Of a stretch of 12,805 nucleotides of DNA, positions 1 through 7,146 are shown one piece after another. The stretch is from Actinomycetes bacterium (lineage in GTDB: Bacteria > Actinomycetota > Actinomycetes > Mycobacteriales > Micromonosporaceae): contig JAJYSW010000083.1 in the NCBI GenBank assembly GCA_021793335.1, positions 1-12,805 on the forward strand, in the 5' to 3' direction. The stretch's first letter is position 1, and the number at the start of each line of letters is the position of its first letter. The notes beneath the pieces were generated by a model that was not told the DNA's origin, did no database searches, and saw only the letters and a program-made list of their open reading frames with translations. Both the position numbers and the translations under genes were made by a program.

Positions 1-608
1 GGACCAATCCGGGCATGCCCGAGGACGACCGGCAGTACTACATCGGGCAGATCGAGGAGGCCGCCAAGCGGATGGGGCTGCTCGTCGGCGACCTGCTCCA
101 CCTCGCCCGGCTCGATCAGGAACGGCCCGTCGAATCCGAGCCGGTCGACCTGGCCGTCCTCGGGAACGAGACCGTCGCGGCCCACGCCGTCGTCGCCGAG
201 GACCACGAGTTCGAGTTCACCTCGGCGCCGGACTCCTCGACGGTGGTGATCGCCGACCGCGCCCGGATGCGCCAGGTCCTCGACAACCTGCTCTCCAACG
301 CCGTCCGGCACACCCCGCCGGGGACCCGCATCACCGTCGAGGTGCTCTGCGACGCCGACCATGTGCTGCTGCGGGTCGCCGACGACGGGCCCGGCATGGA
401 CCCGGAGACGACCGAACGGGTCTTCGAGCGGTTCTTCCGCTCCGACGCCGCGAACCACCCGGGATCGGGGCTCGGGCTGGCGATCGTCGCCGCGATCGTC
501 AAATCGCACGGCGGCACCGTCTCGGTCCAGTCCGATCCGGGCGAGGGCACCGTCTTCACGGTGCGACTGGCCGCCGAATCCCCGCCCGCGAAGCCCGCTG
601 CTCATTAA
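1..608 (+). CDS. sensor histidine kinase, C-terminal part (5' end outside window)
   Basis: About 201 codons of the catalytic half of a two-component sensor kinase are visible; the reading frame is open to the window edge, so the gene begins upstream. It starts in the second helix of the dimerisation domain (LLVGDLLHLARLDQ); the phospho-accepting histidine lies before the window. The HATPase_c domain is complete: N box DNLLSNAVRHTPPG near 282-323, G1 box DDGPGMD near 381-401, F box VFERFFR, and G2 box GSGLGLAIV near 462-488. Such domains bind ATP and phosphorylate the histidine, from which phosphate passes to a response regulator, presumably encoded upstream. The stop lies 56 bp before an HtrA protease gene on the same strand. 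That order matches mycobacterial mprB-pepD, so an envelope-stress role is likely but inferred. The kinase call is firm; orthology to MprB is not proven. Confidence 0.9.
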   Translation, partial: TNPGMPEDDRQYYIGQIEEAAKRMGLLVGDLLHLARLDQERPVESEPVDLAVLGNETVAAHAVVAEDHEFEFTSAPDSSTVVIADRARMRQVLDNLLSNAVRHTPPGTRITVEVLCDADHVLLRVADDGPGMDPETTERVFERFFRSDAANHPGSGLGLAIVAAIVKSHGGTVSVQSDPGEGTVFTVRLAAESPPAKPAAH

Positions 609-664
609 AGGGTTTTAAGGCGTTTTCGCAGCGGAGCGAGAGCCCTGCGCGGCATGCTGCAACC

Positions 665-2125
665 ATGAGCAATGCTGAGAACAATCCGCGTTCCGAGGAC
701 GGGCCCGAACAGCGCCCCGAACGTCCTCAAGCGTCCCCCGACGCCGATGAGGACGCCCGAGCACACCGCGCCGAACCCCCGCAAGCAGCCCGGCCCCAGC
801 CCCCCGCCGAGGAGACCCCGCCGTCCGAACCGCACTCCGGCTCGCCCGACGACGCCTCCCCGGACCACACCCTCCACGGCCCCGCCTTCCACGATCCCGT
901 TGCACACGATCGCCCCTTCGGCGAACACGCTCAGCCGCAGCGCCCGGACCCGCTCCCCGAGCGGGCGACCCCGGGCGGGGCCCCCGGCCCCGACCCGCAC
1001 ACCGACCCGTCCACCGCCCCGCACATGGCGGCCCCGGCCGGGGCGCCGGGCGGCCCGGCCGGACCGCCGCCCGGCCACGGGCCGCAGGGCGCGAGCCGGT
1101 CGAGGCGGCGCCGCGGCGCGATCGCCGCCGCCGTCCTCGCCCTGGCTCTGCTCGCCGGAGCCGCGGGCGGCCTCGTCGGGTGGTTCCTCGCAGGCGAGAA
1201 CGGTCAGACCACGGTCGTCGAGTCCGTGTCGATGGACGCCGGCGCGGGCATGACCTACACCGAGATCGTCGACAAGGTGACCCCTTCGGTGGTCACCATC
1301 GCGACCGAATCGGCCGAAGGCTCGGGGATCGTCTACTCCGAGGAGGGCCACGTCATCACCAATAACCACGTCGTCGCGGGCGCCTCCGCCCTGGAGGTCC
1401 GTTTCCTCAACGGCACCGTCGCCGAGGCCGAGGTCATCGCCACCGACGCCACGCAGGACCTCGCCCTCGTCCAGGTCGCCGACGCCGAGGACCTCCAGCC
1501 GATCGCCTTCGGCGACTCCGACTCCCTGCAGGTCGGTGACGCCGCGGTCGCCATCGGATCGCCGCTGGGCCTGGAGGGCACCGTGACGACCGGCATCATC
1601 TCGGCCCTCAACCGCTCCATGTCCGTCGGCAGCGAAGAGCGCAGCGATCAGCCCTCCGGGCACACCCTGACCGGCCTGATCCAGACCGACGCCGCGATCA
1701 ACATGGGCAATTCCGGTGGGGCGCTCGTCAACGGCGGCGGCGAGCTGATCGGCGTCAACACCGCGATCCTCTCGCCGGAGTCGGGCAATGTCGGCCTCGG
1801 GTTCGCGATCCCGTCGAACACCGTCGAGCATGTGATCGAGCAGCTCATCGAACACGGCTCGGTCGAACAGGGTTACCTGGGCGTGTCGGTCACCGACACG
1901 CAGGGCAACGGGGCGATGGTGCTCGCGGTCGAGGCCGGTTCACCGGCCGACGAGGCCGGGCTCCAGGAAGGCGACGTCATCACCGAGATCGACGGCACAT
2001 CGGTCACGAGCGCCTCCGAGGTGGTCGCGGCGGTGCAGAGCAAAGCCAGCGGCGACAAGGTCGGCATCACTTATACGAGGGATGGATCGGAACACACCGT
2101 CGAGGTCACCTTGACCTCGCGGTGA
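665..2125 (+). CDS. HtrA/DegP-family serine protease with PDZ domain (PepD-like)
   Basis: 486 aa. Residues 1-145 are a Pro/Glu/Asp/His-rich, probably disordered cytoplasmic region ending in RSRRRR. A single membrane helix follows (about 151-177), placing the protease outside the cell. The trypsin-like domain (about 197-395) has an apparent complete triad: His235 in TNNHVVAG, Asp265 in DATQDLAL and Ser350 in MGNSGGAL. A C-terminal PDZ domain (about 403-486) begins GYLGVSV and contains SPADEAGLQEGDVI. HtrA proteins degrade or refold damaged envelope proteins, with PDZ domains sensing exposed C-termini. The gene starts 56 bp after the histidine kinase stop and is probably co-expressed with it, as pepD is with mprAB in mycobacteria. 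No strong Shine-Dalgarno is visible before ATG 665, but it is the start that keeps the acidic tail in frame. The family is certain; substrates cannot be inferred. Confidence 0.93.
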   Translation: MSNAENNPRSEDGPEQRPERPQASPDADEDARAHRAEPPQAARPQPPAEETPPSEPHSGSPDDASPDHTLHGPAFHDPVAHDRPFGEHAQPQRPDPLPERATPGGAPGPDPHTDPSTAPHMAAPAGAPGGPAGPPPGHGPQGASRSRRRRGAIAAAVLALALLAGAAGGLVGWFLAGENGQTTVVESVSMDAGAGMTYTEIVDKVTPSVVTIATESAEGSGIVYSEEGHVITNNHVVAGASALEVRFLNGTVAEAEVIATDATQDLALVQVADAEDLQPIAFGDSDSLQVGDAAVAIGSPLGLEGTVTTGIISALNRSMSVGSEERSDQPSGHTLTGLIQTDAAINMGNSGGALVNGGGELIGVNTAILSPESGNVGLGFAIPSNTVEHVIEQLIEHGSVEQGYLGVSVTDTQGNGAMVLAVEAGSPADEAGLQEGDVITEIDGTSVTSASEVVAAVQSKASGDKVGITYTRDGSEHTVEVTLTSR

Positions 2126-2137
2126 GCCCGCCCGCCG

Positions 2138-2174
2138 GCCGGAACCTCGGCGCCTGCCGTGCCGAGGTTCCGGC
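2138..2174. terminator. bidirectional intrinsic terminator-like hairpin between convergent genes
   Basis: A perfect 14-bp inverted repeat: arms 2138-2151 and 2161-2174 with a 9-nt loop. It lies 12 bp after the HtrA stop and 14 bp from the stop of the convergent Mrr-like gene. There is no long T tract, only TCTTCC on the plus side, which is common in GC-rich actinomycetes. Position and perfect pairing make a shared terminator likely. Confidence 0.75.
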
Positions 2175-2188
2175 TCTTCCGGGGGGCG

Positions 2189-2986
2189 TCATTGGTTCGC
2201 GGTGCTCTGGAGTGCCGCGCGCCTCGGGCGCAGTTCGGCGGGCGGCTCGCCGCTGTCGATCCACTCGGCGAGACGGTGGCGGTCGACGATGAGGACGCCC
2301 AGTTGAGCGGCCACGGCCTCGTTGCGGGCGGCGTGGTGCATCCAGTGCAGATTGGCGTTGGTGATGAGCACGCCCGCGTCGCAGTCCCAGCGGGCCTTGA
2401 TCTCCCCGCCGAGGATCTGGACGTGCCGAGTGCCGTTCTGGCGCTTCATGGCGTGGTCGTCCTTCTTGGCGCGTACGATGATGCGCTTGCCGTTGTTGAG
2501 CGTCACCACGAAGTTGCACCCGAGATCGTTCTGTCGGTGCCCGAACTTCTTGATGCGCTTGGCGTCGAGGCGGACGAGCAGCTGGCCGGCCATCGCGTCG
2601 AACGTGGGAATGTTCATCTTGTCGATGCTGCGCAGCAGTTGCTGGTGCTCGGCGGTGGACCCGCGGTCGTGAGTCTCGTGGCGACCGCGGCTGCGCAGCA
2701 GCGCCCAGGCGGCGAGTGCCGTGCCCCCCAGTAGAATTGCCGCTGCCGCGAACCAGGCCCAGTGCTCGGCGATGAAGCCGATGACGAAGTAACCGACGAT
2801 GAGAACGGCGAGTCCCGCTCCCACTCTCAAGGTCAAGGACAAGGCGGCCTCCACTGTGTTCAAGAGGGCGTGCAGCTGCGTTATGTCGCCTGTGGTGTTA
2901 CACCGAGTATCCGTTACCCTTCGCTCGTATGTAAGGCCACTGTCCGGTACCCGACAACGTGATTCCACAGGATGCATGTGCGCCAT
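2189..2986 (-). CDS. two-helix membrane protein with degenerate Mrr-type restriction-endonuclease fold
   Basis: 265 aa from the ATG at 2986. Two hydrophobic helices (about 55-73 and 78-97) precede a soluble domain (about 125-243) with the layout of the Mrr_cat / restriction endonuclease type IV family: a FDAMAGQLL helix, NDLGCN strand, IIVRAKK strand, then GVLITNANL and LIVDRHRLAEW. In active relatives the metal site is D in a GVD-like turn plus a Q/E-x-K strand. Here those positions read Asn158 and Arg172, and only Lys174 is kept, so cleavage activity is doubtful. The first ~37 codons have much lower third-position GC than the rest, so the true start may be downstream (for example TTG at 2863 or GTG at 2854, giving about 221-224 aa). 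A plausible AGGGAG sits 11 nt before ATG 2986, so I kept that start. The gene is monocistronic, convergent with htrA and divergent from rsmI. Function unknown. Confidence 0.72.
   Translation of the reverse strand: MAHMHPVESRCRVPDSGLTYERRVTDTRCNTTGDITQLHALLNTVEAALSLTLRVGAGLAVLIVGYFVIGFIAEHWAWFAAAAILLGGTALAAWALLRSRGRHETHDRGSTAEHQQLLRSIDKMNIPTFDAMAGQLLVRLDAKRIKKFGHRQNDLGCNFVVTLNNGKRIIVRAKKDDHAMKRQNGTRHVQILGGEIKARWDCDAGVLITNANLHWMHHAARNEAVAAQLGVLIVDRHRLAEWIDSGEPPAELRPRRAALQSTANQ
2894..2904. repeat. short palindrome near the divergent Mrr-like / rsmI starts
   Basis: An 11-bp perfect inverted repeat, GGTGTTACACC, lies in the AT-richer stretch around 2880-2960. If the Mrr-like gene starts downstream of its first ATG, this would be promoter DNA rather than coding sequence, and the palindrome could be an operator. 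No matching protein is apparent. Confidence 0.25.
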
Positions 2987-3074
2987 GTCACCGCATGCTC
3001 CCTGGGGTAGGGCTTCGCCTCACGGTCGGCGGCGAGCCGCGCCGCCGATCGGGACGATAGTGGATACTGACCGT

Positions 3075-3929
3075 GTGTCAACATCATCGTCCGGTGTTCT
3101 GGTGCTTCTCGGTGCGCCACTGGGAAACCCAGAGGATGCCTCACCTCGGGTGGCCGCAGAGCTGGCGCGCGCCGACGTCATCGCCGCCGAGGACACCAGG
3201 CGGCTCCAGCGCCTGCTCCATGCGCTCGGCGTGTCGACGGGGGCGTCGATCACGTCGTACTTCGAGGGCAATGAAGCGGGGAGGACCGAATCGCTCATCG
3301 ATCACCTGCGCGATGGCAGGCGGGTCGCCCTCATCACCGACGGCGGCATGCCCTCCGTGTCCGACCCCGGATACCGCCTGGTCAGAGCGGCGATCGACGC
3401 CGGGATGGCGGTCACCGCCGCCCCCGGGGCGAGCGCGGTGACGACGGCGCTGGCGCTCTCAGGACTGCCGTGCGACCGCTTCTGCTTCGAGGGCTTCGCG
3501 CCGCGCAAGGACGGTGAGCGGCGGCGCCTGTTCGCCTCCCTGGCGGAGGAACGGCGGACGATGGTCTTCTTCGAATCGCCACGGCGCGTCGCCGACACCC
3601 TCCGGGCCATGGCCTCGGCTTTCGGCAAGTCGCGTGAGGCGGCGCTGTGCCGGGAACTGACGAAGACGCACGAGGAGGTCCGGCGCGGCGGCCTCGCCGC
3701 GCTCGCCGCCGGGGCCGAGGAGGACCCGCCACGCGGCGAGATCACACTGGTCGTCACGGGATGGGCCGGTCCCGACCCCGAAGACGCCGACCCGGAGTCC
3801 CTCGCGGCCGCGGTGGCCGCCCTCGTCGACGACGGCACAGAGCGCAAGGCCGCCATGAAAGCGGTCGCGACCCGGTTCGGCGTCTCCCGCCGAACCGTCT
3901 ACGACGCGCTGATCGACACGGCCGGATGA
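3075..3929 (+). CDS. rsmI: 16S rRNA (cytidine1402-2'-O)-methyltransferase RsmI
   Basis: 284 aa from GTG 3075, the usual length for RsmI. This tetrapyrrole-methylase-fold enzyme uses S-adenosylmethionine to methylate the ribose of C1402 in the ribosomal decoding centre. Family motifs appear in order: GAPLGNPEDASPRV (13-26), AEDTRR (38-43), SYFEGNEAGR (61-70), ALITDGGMPSVSDPGY (85-100), APGASAVTTALALSGLP (116-132) and FEGFAPRK (138-145). The C-terminus (about 257-280, RKAAMKAVATRFGVSRRTVY) is the helix-turn-helix-like tail common in RsmI. The frame stays open far upstream, but that part overlaps the divergent gene and looks non-coding. GTG 3060 is an alternative start five codons earlier. Neither start has a clear Shine-Dalgarno, and GATACT at 3063-3068 would suit a leaderless transcript starting near 3075. 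It is convergent with the ABC permease, with a 22-bp gap. Confidence 0.93.
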   Translation: MSTSSSGVLVLLGAPLGNPEDASPRVAAELARADVIAAEDTRRLQRLLHALGVSTGASITSYFEGNEAGRTESLIDHLRDGRRVALITDGGMPSVSDPGYRLVRAAIDAGMAVTAAPGASAVTTALALSGLPCDRFCFEGFAPRKDGERRRLFASLAEERRTMVFFESPRRVADTLRAMASAFGKSREAALCRELTKTHEEVRRGGLAALAAGAEEDPPRGEITLVVTGWAGPDPEDADPESLAAAVAALVDDGTERKAAMKAVATRFGVSRRTVYDALIDTAG

Positions 3930-3932
3930 CCG

Positions 3933-3945
3933 CCCGCCCCGGGCA
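3933..3945. terminator. short GC hairpin between convergent rsmI and ABC permease
   Basis: A 5-bp inverted repeat (GCCCG / CGGGC with a 3-nt loop) fills most of the 22-bp gap between two convergent stop codons. It is short and lacks a T tract; position is the main argument for a terminator. Confidence 0.3.
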
Positions 3946-3951
3946 TCACAC

Positions 3952-5061
3952 CTAGAGCTCGTCGAATTTGAAGGTCTTCCAGGCGAGCAGCGCCACCAGC
4001 GCGGCGAAGAGCGCCATGAAGCCCGCTTCGGGCAGCACCGCCACCGGAGACTCGCCGTGGACGACCACGTCCTGGAGCGCCTCGTTCAAATGCCGCATCG
4101 GCGAGAAGACCGACAGCCCCTGGACCCACGACGGGGCGCTCCCGATCGCGAAGAACGCCCCCGAGACGAACGCCATCGGCATCGTCACCATGTTGCTCAA
4201 GCCCGCCGCGCCCGGCCCGGTCTTGGCGATCCCGCCGAGCACCACGCCGATCGCCAGGAACGCCGCCGTGCCCAAGAGCACCAGCGGGACCGCGAACCAC
4301 GTCCACGCCGACAGCCTCAGGCCCATCGCGACGGCCACCGCCAGGAACAGCGCGGTCTGAAGCAGCGCCACCAGAAGACTCACGGTGATCCGAGCGGCCA
4401 CGAACGTCCCCGCGGACGCCGGCGTCAACCGCAGCCGCCGGAGCAGCTTGTCCCGCTTCCAGTCCACGATCGTGCCCGCTGCGCCGAACACCCCGGAGAT
4501 CGCGATGCCCCACGCGAGGATTCCCGGCGCCAAGTACTGGACCGGTTCCAGCGAGCGGTCGTCGGCGGCGTCGCTCTCCAAGAGCAGCACCGGCGTCTGC
4601 GGCGACGCCTCCGACAGGACCGCCACGTTGGCGTCGTCGACCAGCGCCGACAGTCGCCCCAGCGCGAGCTCCCCGAGTGTGGCATTGGTCTGGGAGTAAT
4701 AGACCGTCACCGCCCCGCCGTCCTGGGCGATCGCGGCGTCGGCATCGCCGTCGGCCAGCGCCGCCAGCGCCACGTCCAGGTCGGCGGCCTCGTCGAACTC
4801 GAAATCGTCCGGATCGGCCCGTTCGAGCACCGGCACGTCACCGACCTCCAGCACGCGCGGCGTCGGCGCCTCGCCCGAGCCGTACACGCTCACCAGCAGC
4901 ACCAGGAACATGCCCGGCAGCAGCAGGTTGAAGAACACCTGCGAACGGTCCCGCACCCAGGTGAGCGCGAGCGCCTTCACCAGGCTGAGGAACGCGCGCG
5001 AACGCAGTCCCGAGGCCGAGGTCGAGGTCTCCTCCGGTCGCACCGGCGTCGCCACGCTCAT
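3952..5061 (-). CDS. ABC-2 type transporter permease
   Basis: 369 aa from ATG 5061. One membrane helix near the N-terminus (about 42-60) is followed by a large, Asp/Glu-rich, probably extracytoplasmic segment (about 61-172). Five further helices lie at about 176-198, 222-247, 253-277, 285-305 and 343-361. This 1+5 layout and the RRLRLTPASAGTF segment are typical of ABC-2 exporters of the DrrB/YhgE type, which move drugs, lipids or polysaccharides outward with a separate ATPase. I chose ATG 5061 because it overlaps the ATPase stop as ATGA and has GGGAG 8 nt upstream; an in-frame GTG at 5070 is the alternative. It is translationally coupled to the ATPase. The substrate cannot be read from sequence, and a link to the terpene genes is unsupported because a strong terminator separates the units. 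Confidence 0.9.
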   Translation of the reverse strand: MSVATPVRPEETSTSASGLRSRAFLSLVKALALTWVRDRSQVFFNLLLPGMFLVLLVSVYGSGEAPTPRVLEVGDVPVLERADPDDFEFDEAADLDVALAALADGDADAAIAQDGGAVTVYYSQTNATLGELALGRLSALVDDANVAVLSEASPQTPVLLLESDAADDRSLEPVQYLAPGILAWGIAISGVFGAAGTIVDWKRDKLLRRLRLTPASAGTFVAARITVSLLVALLQTALFLAVAVAMGLRLSAWTWFAVPLVLLGTAAFLAIGVVLGGIAKTGPGAAGLSNMVTMPMAFVSGAFFAIGSAPSWVQGLSVFSPMRHLNEALQDVVVHGESPVAVLPEAGFMALFAALVALLAWKTFKFDEL

Positions 5062-5981
5062 GCCCGCCACTCCCGCCCGGTCACATGCAAGAACACGTCT
5101 TCGAGGTTCGCCGTGCGCACCGCCAAGCCCTCCATCGCCCCCTCGGCGGCCAGCGCCGCCAGCAGCCGCCGCGGCTCATGCGTCTCGAACACGACCGTCT
5201 CCTCACCGACCGACACCGTCTCGCCCCCGGCGAGCTCCTCGACCCGCTCGTCGCTCAGCTGCCCGACCGCGACGGTGATGCGCGTCGGCGCGTCCAGCTC
5301 GCTGATCAGCTCGGCAGGGGAGCCCACGGCCAGGATCTTGCCCGCGTCCATGATCGCCACCCGGTCGCACAGCGCCTCGGCCTCCTCCATGTAATGCGTC
5401 GTCAGCACCACGGTGCGGCCCTCGGCGTTGATCGAGCGCATCAGATCCCACAGGTTCCGCCGTGCCTGCGGATCGAGTGCCGCGGTCGGCTCGTCGAGGA
5501 ACACCAGCTCGGGATCGCCGACGATCGCGCACGCGATCGACAGCCGTTGCTGCTGCCCGCCCGAGAGCTTCAGGCACCGGGTGCTCGCCTTGTGGCTCAA
5601 CCCCACCTTGTCGAGCATCTCGGCCGCGCGCCGCCTGCCGACCCCGTAGAGCTCGGCGAACGTCTCGATCTGCTCGCGCGCGGTCAAGAACTCGAAGAAC
5701 GAGGACGATTGCAGCTGCGCGCCCATGCGCCGAGACAGCTCCGGCGAGTGCGGCCACGGCGAGCGGCCGAGCAGACGCACCTGCCCGCTGTCGGGTCTGC
5801 GCAGACCTTCGACGATCTCCATCGTCGTGGTCTTCCCCGCCCCATTGGGGCCGAGGATGCCGAAGAACTCGCCCGTTTCGACGCGGAAGCTCACCCCGTC
5901 GACGGCGCGGACTTCCCCGGTCTTGCGGCCGCGATAGGTTTTCTGGAGGTCGGTGACCTCGATGGCGGCTTCCATAAGCAT
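5058..5981 (-). CDS. ABC transporter ATP-binding protein (DrrA-like)
   Basis: 307 aa from ATG 5981 (305 aa if ATG 5975 is used). It powers the adjacent permease by ATP hydrolysis. Nucleotide-binding motifs are complete: Walker A GPNGAGKTT (44-52), Q-loop QLQSS near 89-93, signature LSGGQQQR (139-146), Walker B LVFLDEP (159-165), D-loop ALD and H-loop His196 in TTHYMEEAE. A C-terminal extension (about 230-307, ending VFLHVTGREWRA) is the accessory region seen in drug-type ABC-2 ATPases. The frame is open up to 6122, but the extra 47 residues are Arg/Ala-rich and unlike the family, so I rejected that start. Neither ATG has a Shine-Dalgarno; a TAGCGT element at 5984-5989 would place a transcript start nearly on ATG 5975. 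It is first gene of a two-gene operon, overlapping the permease by 4 nt. Confidence 0.92.
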   Translation of the reverse strand: MLMEAAIEVTDLQKTYRGRKTGEVRAVDGVSFRVETGEFFGILGPNGAGKTTTMEIVEGLRRPDSGQVRLLGRSPWPHSPELSRRMGAQLQSSSFFEFLTAREQIETFAELYGVGRRRAAEMLDKVGLSHKASTRCLKLSGGQQQRLSIACAIVGDPELVFLDEPTAALDPQARRNLWDLMRSINAEGRTVVLTTHYMEEAEALCDRVAIMDAGKILAVGSPAELISELDAPTRITVAVGQLSDERVEELAGGETVSVGEETVVFETHEPRRLLAALAAEGAMEGLAVRTANLEDVFLHVTGREWRA

Positions 5982-5983
5982 CA

Positions 5984-5989
5984 ACGCTA
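5984..5989 (-). promoter_or_regulatory. candidate -10 element for the ABC transporter operon
   Basis: Minus-strand TAGCGT fits the actinobacterial TANNNT -10 pattern. Transcription would begin about 7 nt downstream, close to ATG 5975, suggesting a leaderless or near-leaderless mRNA, consistent with the missing Shine-Dalgarno. No recognisable -35 is present. Confidence 0.3.
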
Positions 5990-6178
5990 TGTCATGGCCC
6001 GCTGTGACGGGGTTCTCGCCTTCTGGGGACCGGAGGGCGGTCGCACCGCGACGGGGCGAAGCGTCCGCGTTCGCGAGGAAACCGGCGACTCGCGCGGTTC
6101 CGCCCGCTCGCCGTGACGGCACGGCGGTGCGATCGAGGCGGCACTCCGCCGGACGGATCGAGCGGCGGCCGAAGACCG

Positions 6179-6211
6179 GCGGCCCACCGGCGCTCGCCGC
6201 CGGCGGGCCGC
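6179..6211 (-). terminator. strong intrinsic terminator-like hairpin after ispH
   Basis: Arms 6179-6192 and 6198-6211 pair over 14 positions with a 5-nt loop. The only imperfection is A6186 opposite C6204, which on the minus-strand RNA becomes a U-G wobble, so the stem is continuous for transcripts from ispH. It begins two bases past the ispH stop codon. This marks the end of the prenyl synthase/ispH unit and separates it from the ABC operon. Confidence 0.8.
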
Positions 6212-6213
6212 GC

Positions 6214-7146
6214 TCATCTGAGCCGCGTCGGCAAGAGGAACTCCGTCGTCTCCTCCGCGACGCTCCGCTCGACGATCTCGATCGGTCCGAACACCGCGAG
6301 CGAGCCCACCACTTCGTCCACCAGTGCCGGCGGCGCCGAGGCTCCGGCGGTCACCGCCACCGTCCCGGCCGGCTCGATCCAAGCGCGCTCGATCTCGTCC
6401 GCCCCGTCGATCAGGTATGCCGGCGTGCCCGCCCGTTGCGCCAGCTCCACGAGCCGGTTCGAGTTCGAGGAGTTCACCGAGCCGATCACGAGCACCACGT
6501 CGGCCTCCTCCACCACGGCCGCCAGAGCGGCCTGCCGGTTCGTCGTGGCGTAGCACACGTCGTCCGTCTTCGGTGCCTTGATCGCGGGGAACCGCCGCCG
6601 CAGCGCCGCCGCGATCCGCTCGACCTCGGCCACCGCGAGCGTGGTCTGCGCCAGGTAGATGAGCCGTTCGGGATCGGGGACGTCCAAGTGCTCGACGTCC
6701 CCGACCTCCTCCACCAGCACCGTCCGGTCCGGGGACACGCCCATGGTCCCGATGACCTCCTCGTGGCCCGCGTGCCCGATGAGAACGATGGTGTCGCCGG
6801 CGGCGGACGCCCGCCGGGATTCCATGTGCACCTTGGACACGAGCGGACAAGTCGCGTCGACCGCGTCCAGGCCGCGAGAGGTCGCCTCGGCCTCCACGGC
6901 CGGGGCCACGCCGTGCGCCGAGAACACCACGATCGCGTCCTTCGGCACCTCGTCGAGTTCGGAGACGAACACGGCTCCGCGCGATTCGAGATCGCCGACC
7001 ACCTGCGTGTTGTGGACGATCTGGTTCCGCACGTACACCGGCGGCCCGTGCCGCTCCAGCAGCCGCTCCACGATGTCGATCGCCCGCTCCACCCCCGCGC
7101 AGAAAGAGCGCGGCGACGGCAGCAGGATTCGGCGCGGTTCGTTCAT
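6214..7146 (-). CDS. ispH: 4-hydroxy-3-methylbut-2-enyl diphosphate reductase (IspH/LytB)
   Basis: 310 aa. IspH is the [4Fe-4S] enzyme that reduces HMBPP to IPP and DMAPP, the last step of the MEP pathway. The three cluster cysteines are present: Cys16 in SFCAGV, Cys100 in DATCPLV and Cys198 in DDVCYAT. Substrate-site residues are also kept: His45 (VHN), His78 (AHGV), His128 and Glu130 in GHAGHEEVIGTMG, and the SSNSNRL motif at 226-232. Length and motif spacing match bacterial IspH closely. The start ATG 7146 overlaps the stop of the polyprenyl synthase as ATGA, so the two are translationally coupled; the same frame stays open upstream, but that is a shadow. The clustering suggests an extra ispH copy dedicated to terpene production. 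Whether the genome has another ispH cannot be seen from this window. Confidence 0.95.
   Translation of the reverse strand: MNEPRRILLPSPRSFCAGVERAIDIVERLLERHGPPVYVRNQIVHNTQVVGDLESRGAVFVSELDEVPKDAIVVFSAHGVAPAVEAEATSRGLDAVDATCPLVSKVHMESRRASAAGDTIVLIGHAGHEEVIGTMGVSPDRTVLVEEVGDVEHLDVPDPERLIYLAQTTLAVAEVERIAAALRRRFPAIKAPKTDDVCYATTNRQAALAAVVEEADVVLVIGSVNSSNSNRLVELAQRAGTPAYLIDGADEIERAWIEPAGTVAVTAGASAPPALVDEVVGSLAVFGPIEIVERSVAEETTEFLLPTRLR

Noticed and set aside
605..1855. 416-codon open frame opposite the HtrA gene
   Set aside because: Antisense shadow of a high-GC gene; the product is Gly/Arg/Asp-rich and has no domain, whereas the plus strand encodes a complete HtrA protease.
5982..6122. N-terminal extension of the ABC ATPase to ATG 6122
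   Set aside because: The extra 47 residues are Arg/Ala-rich and precede the normal beginning of the ATPase fold at MEAAIEVTDLQKTY.
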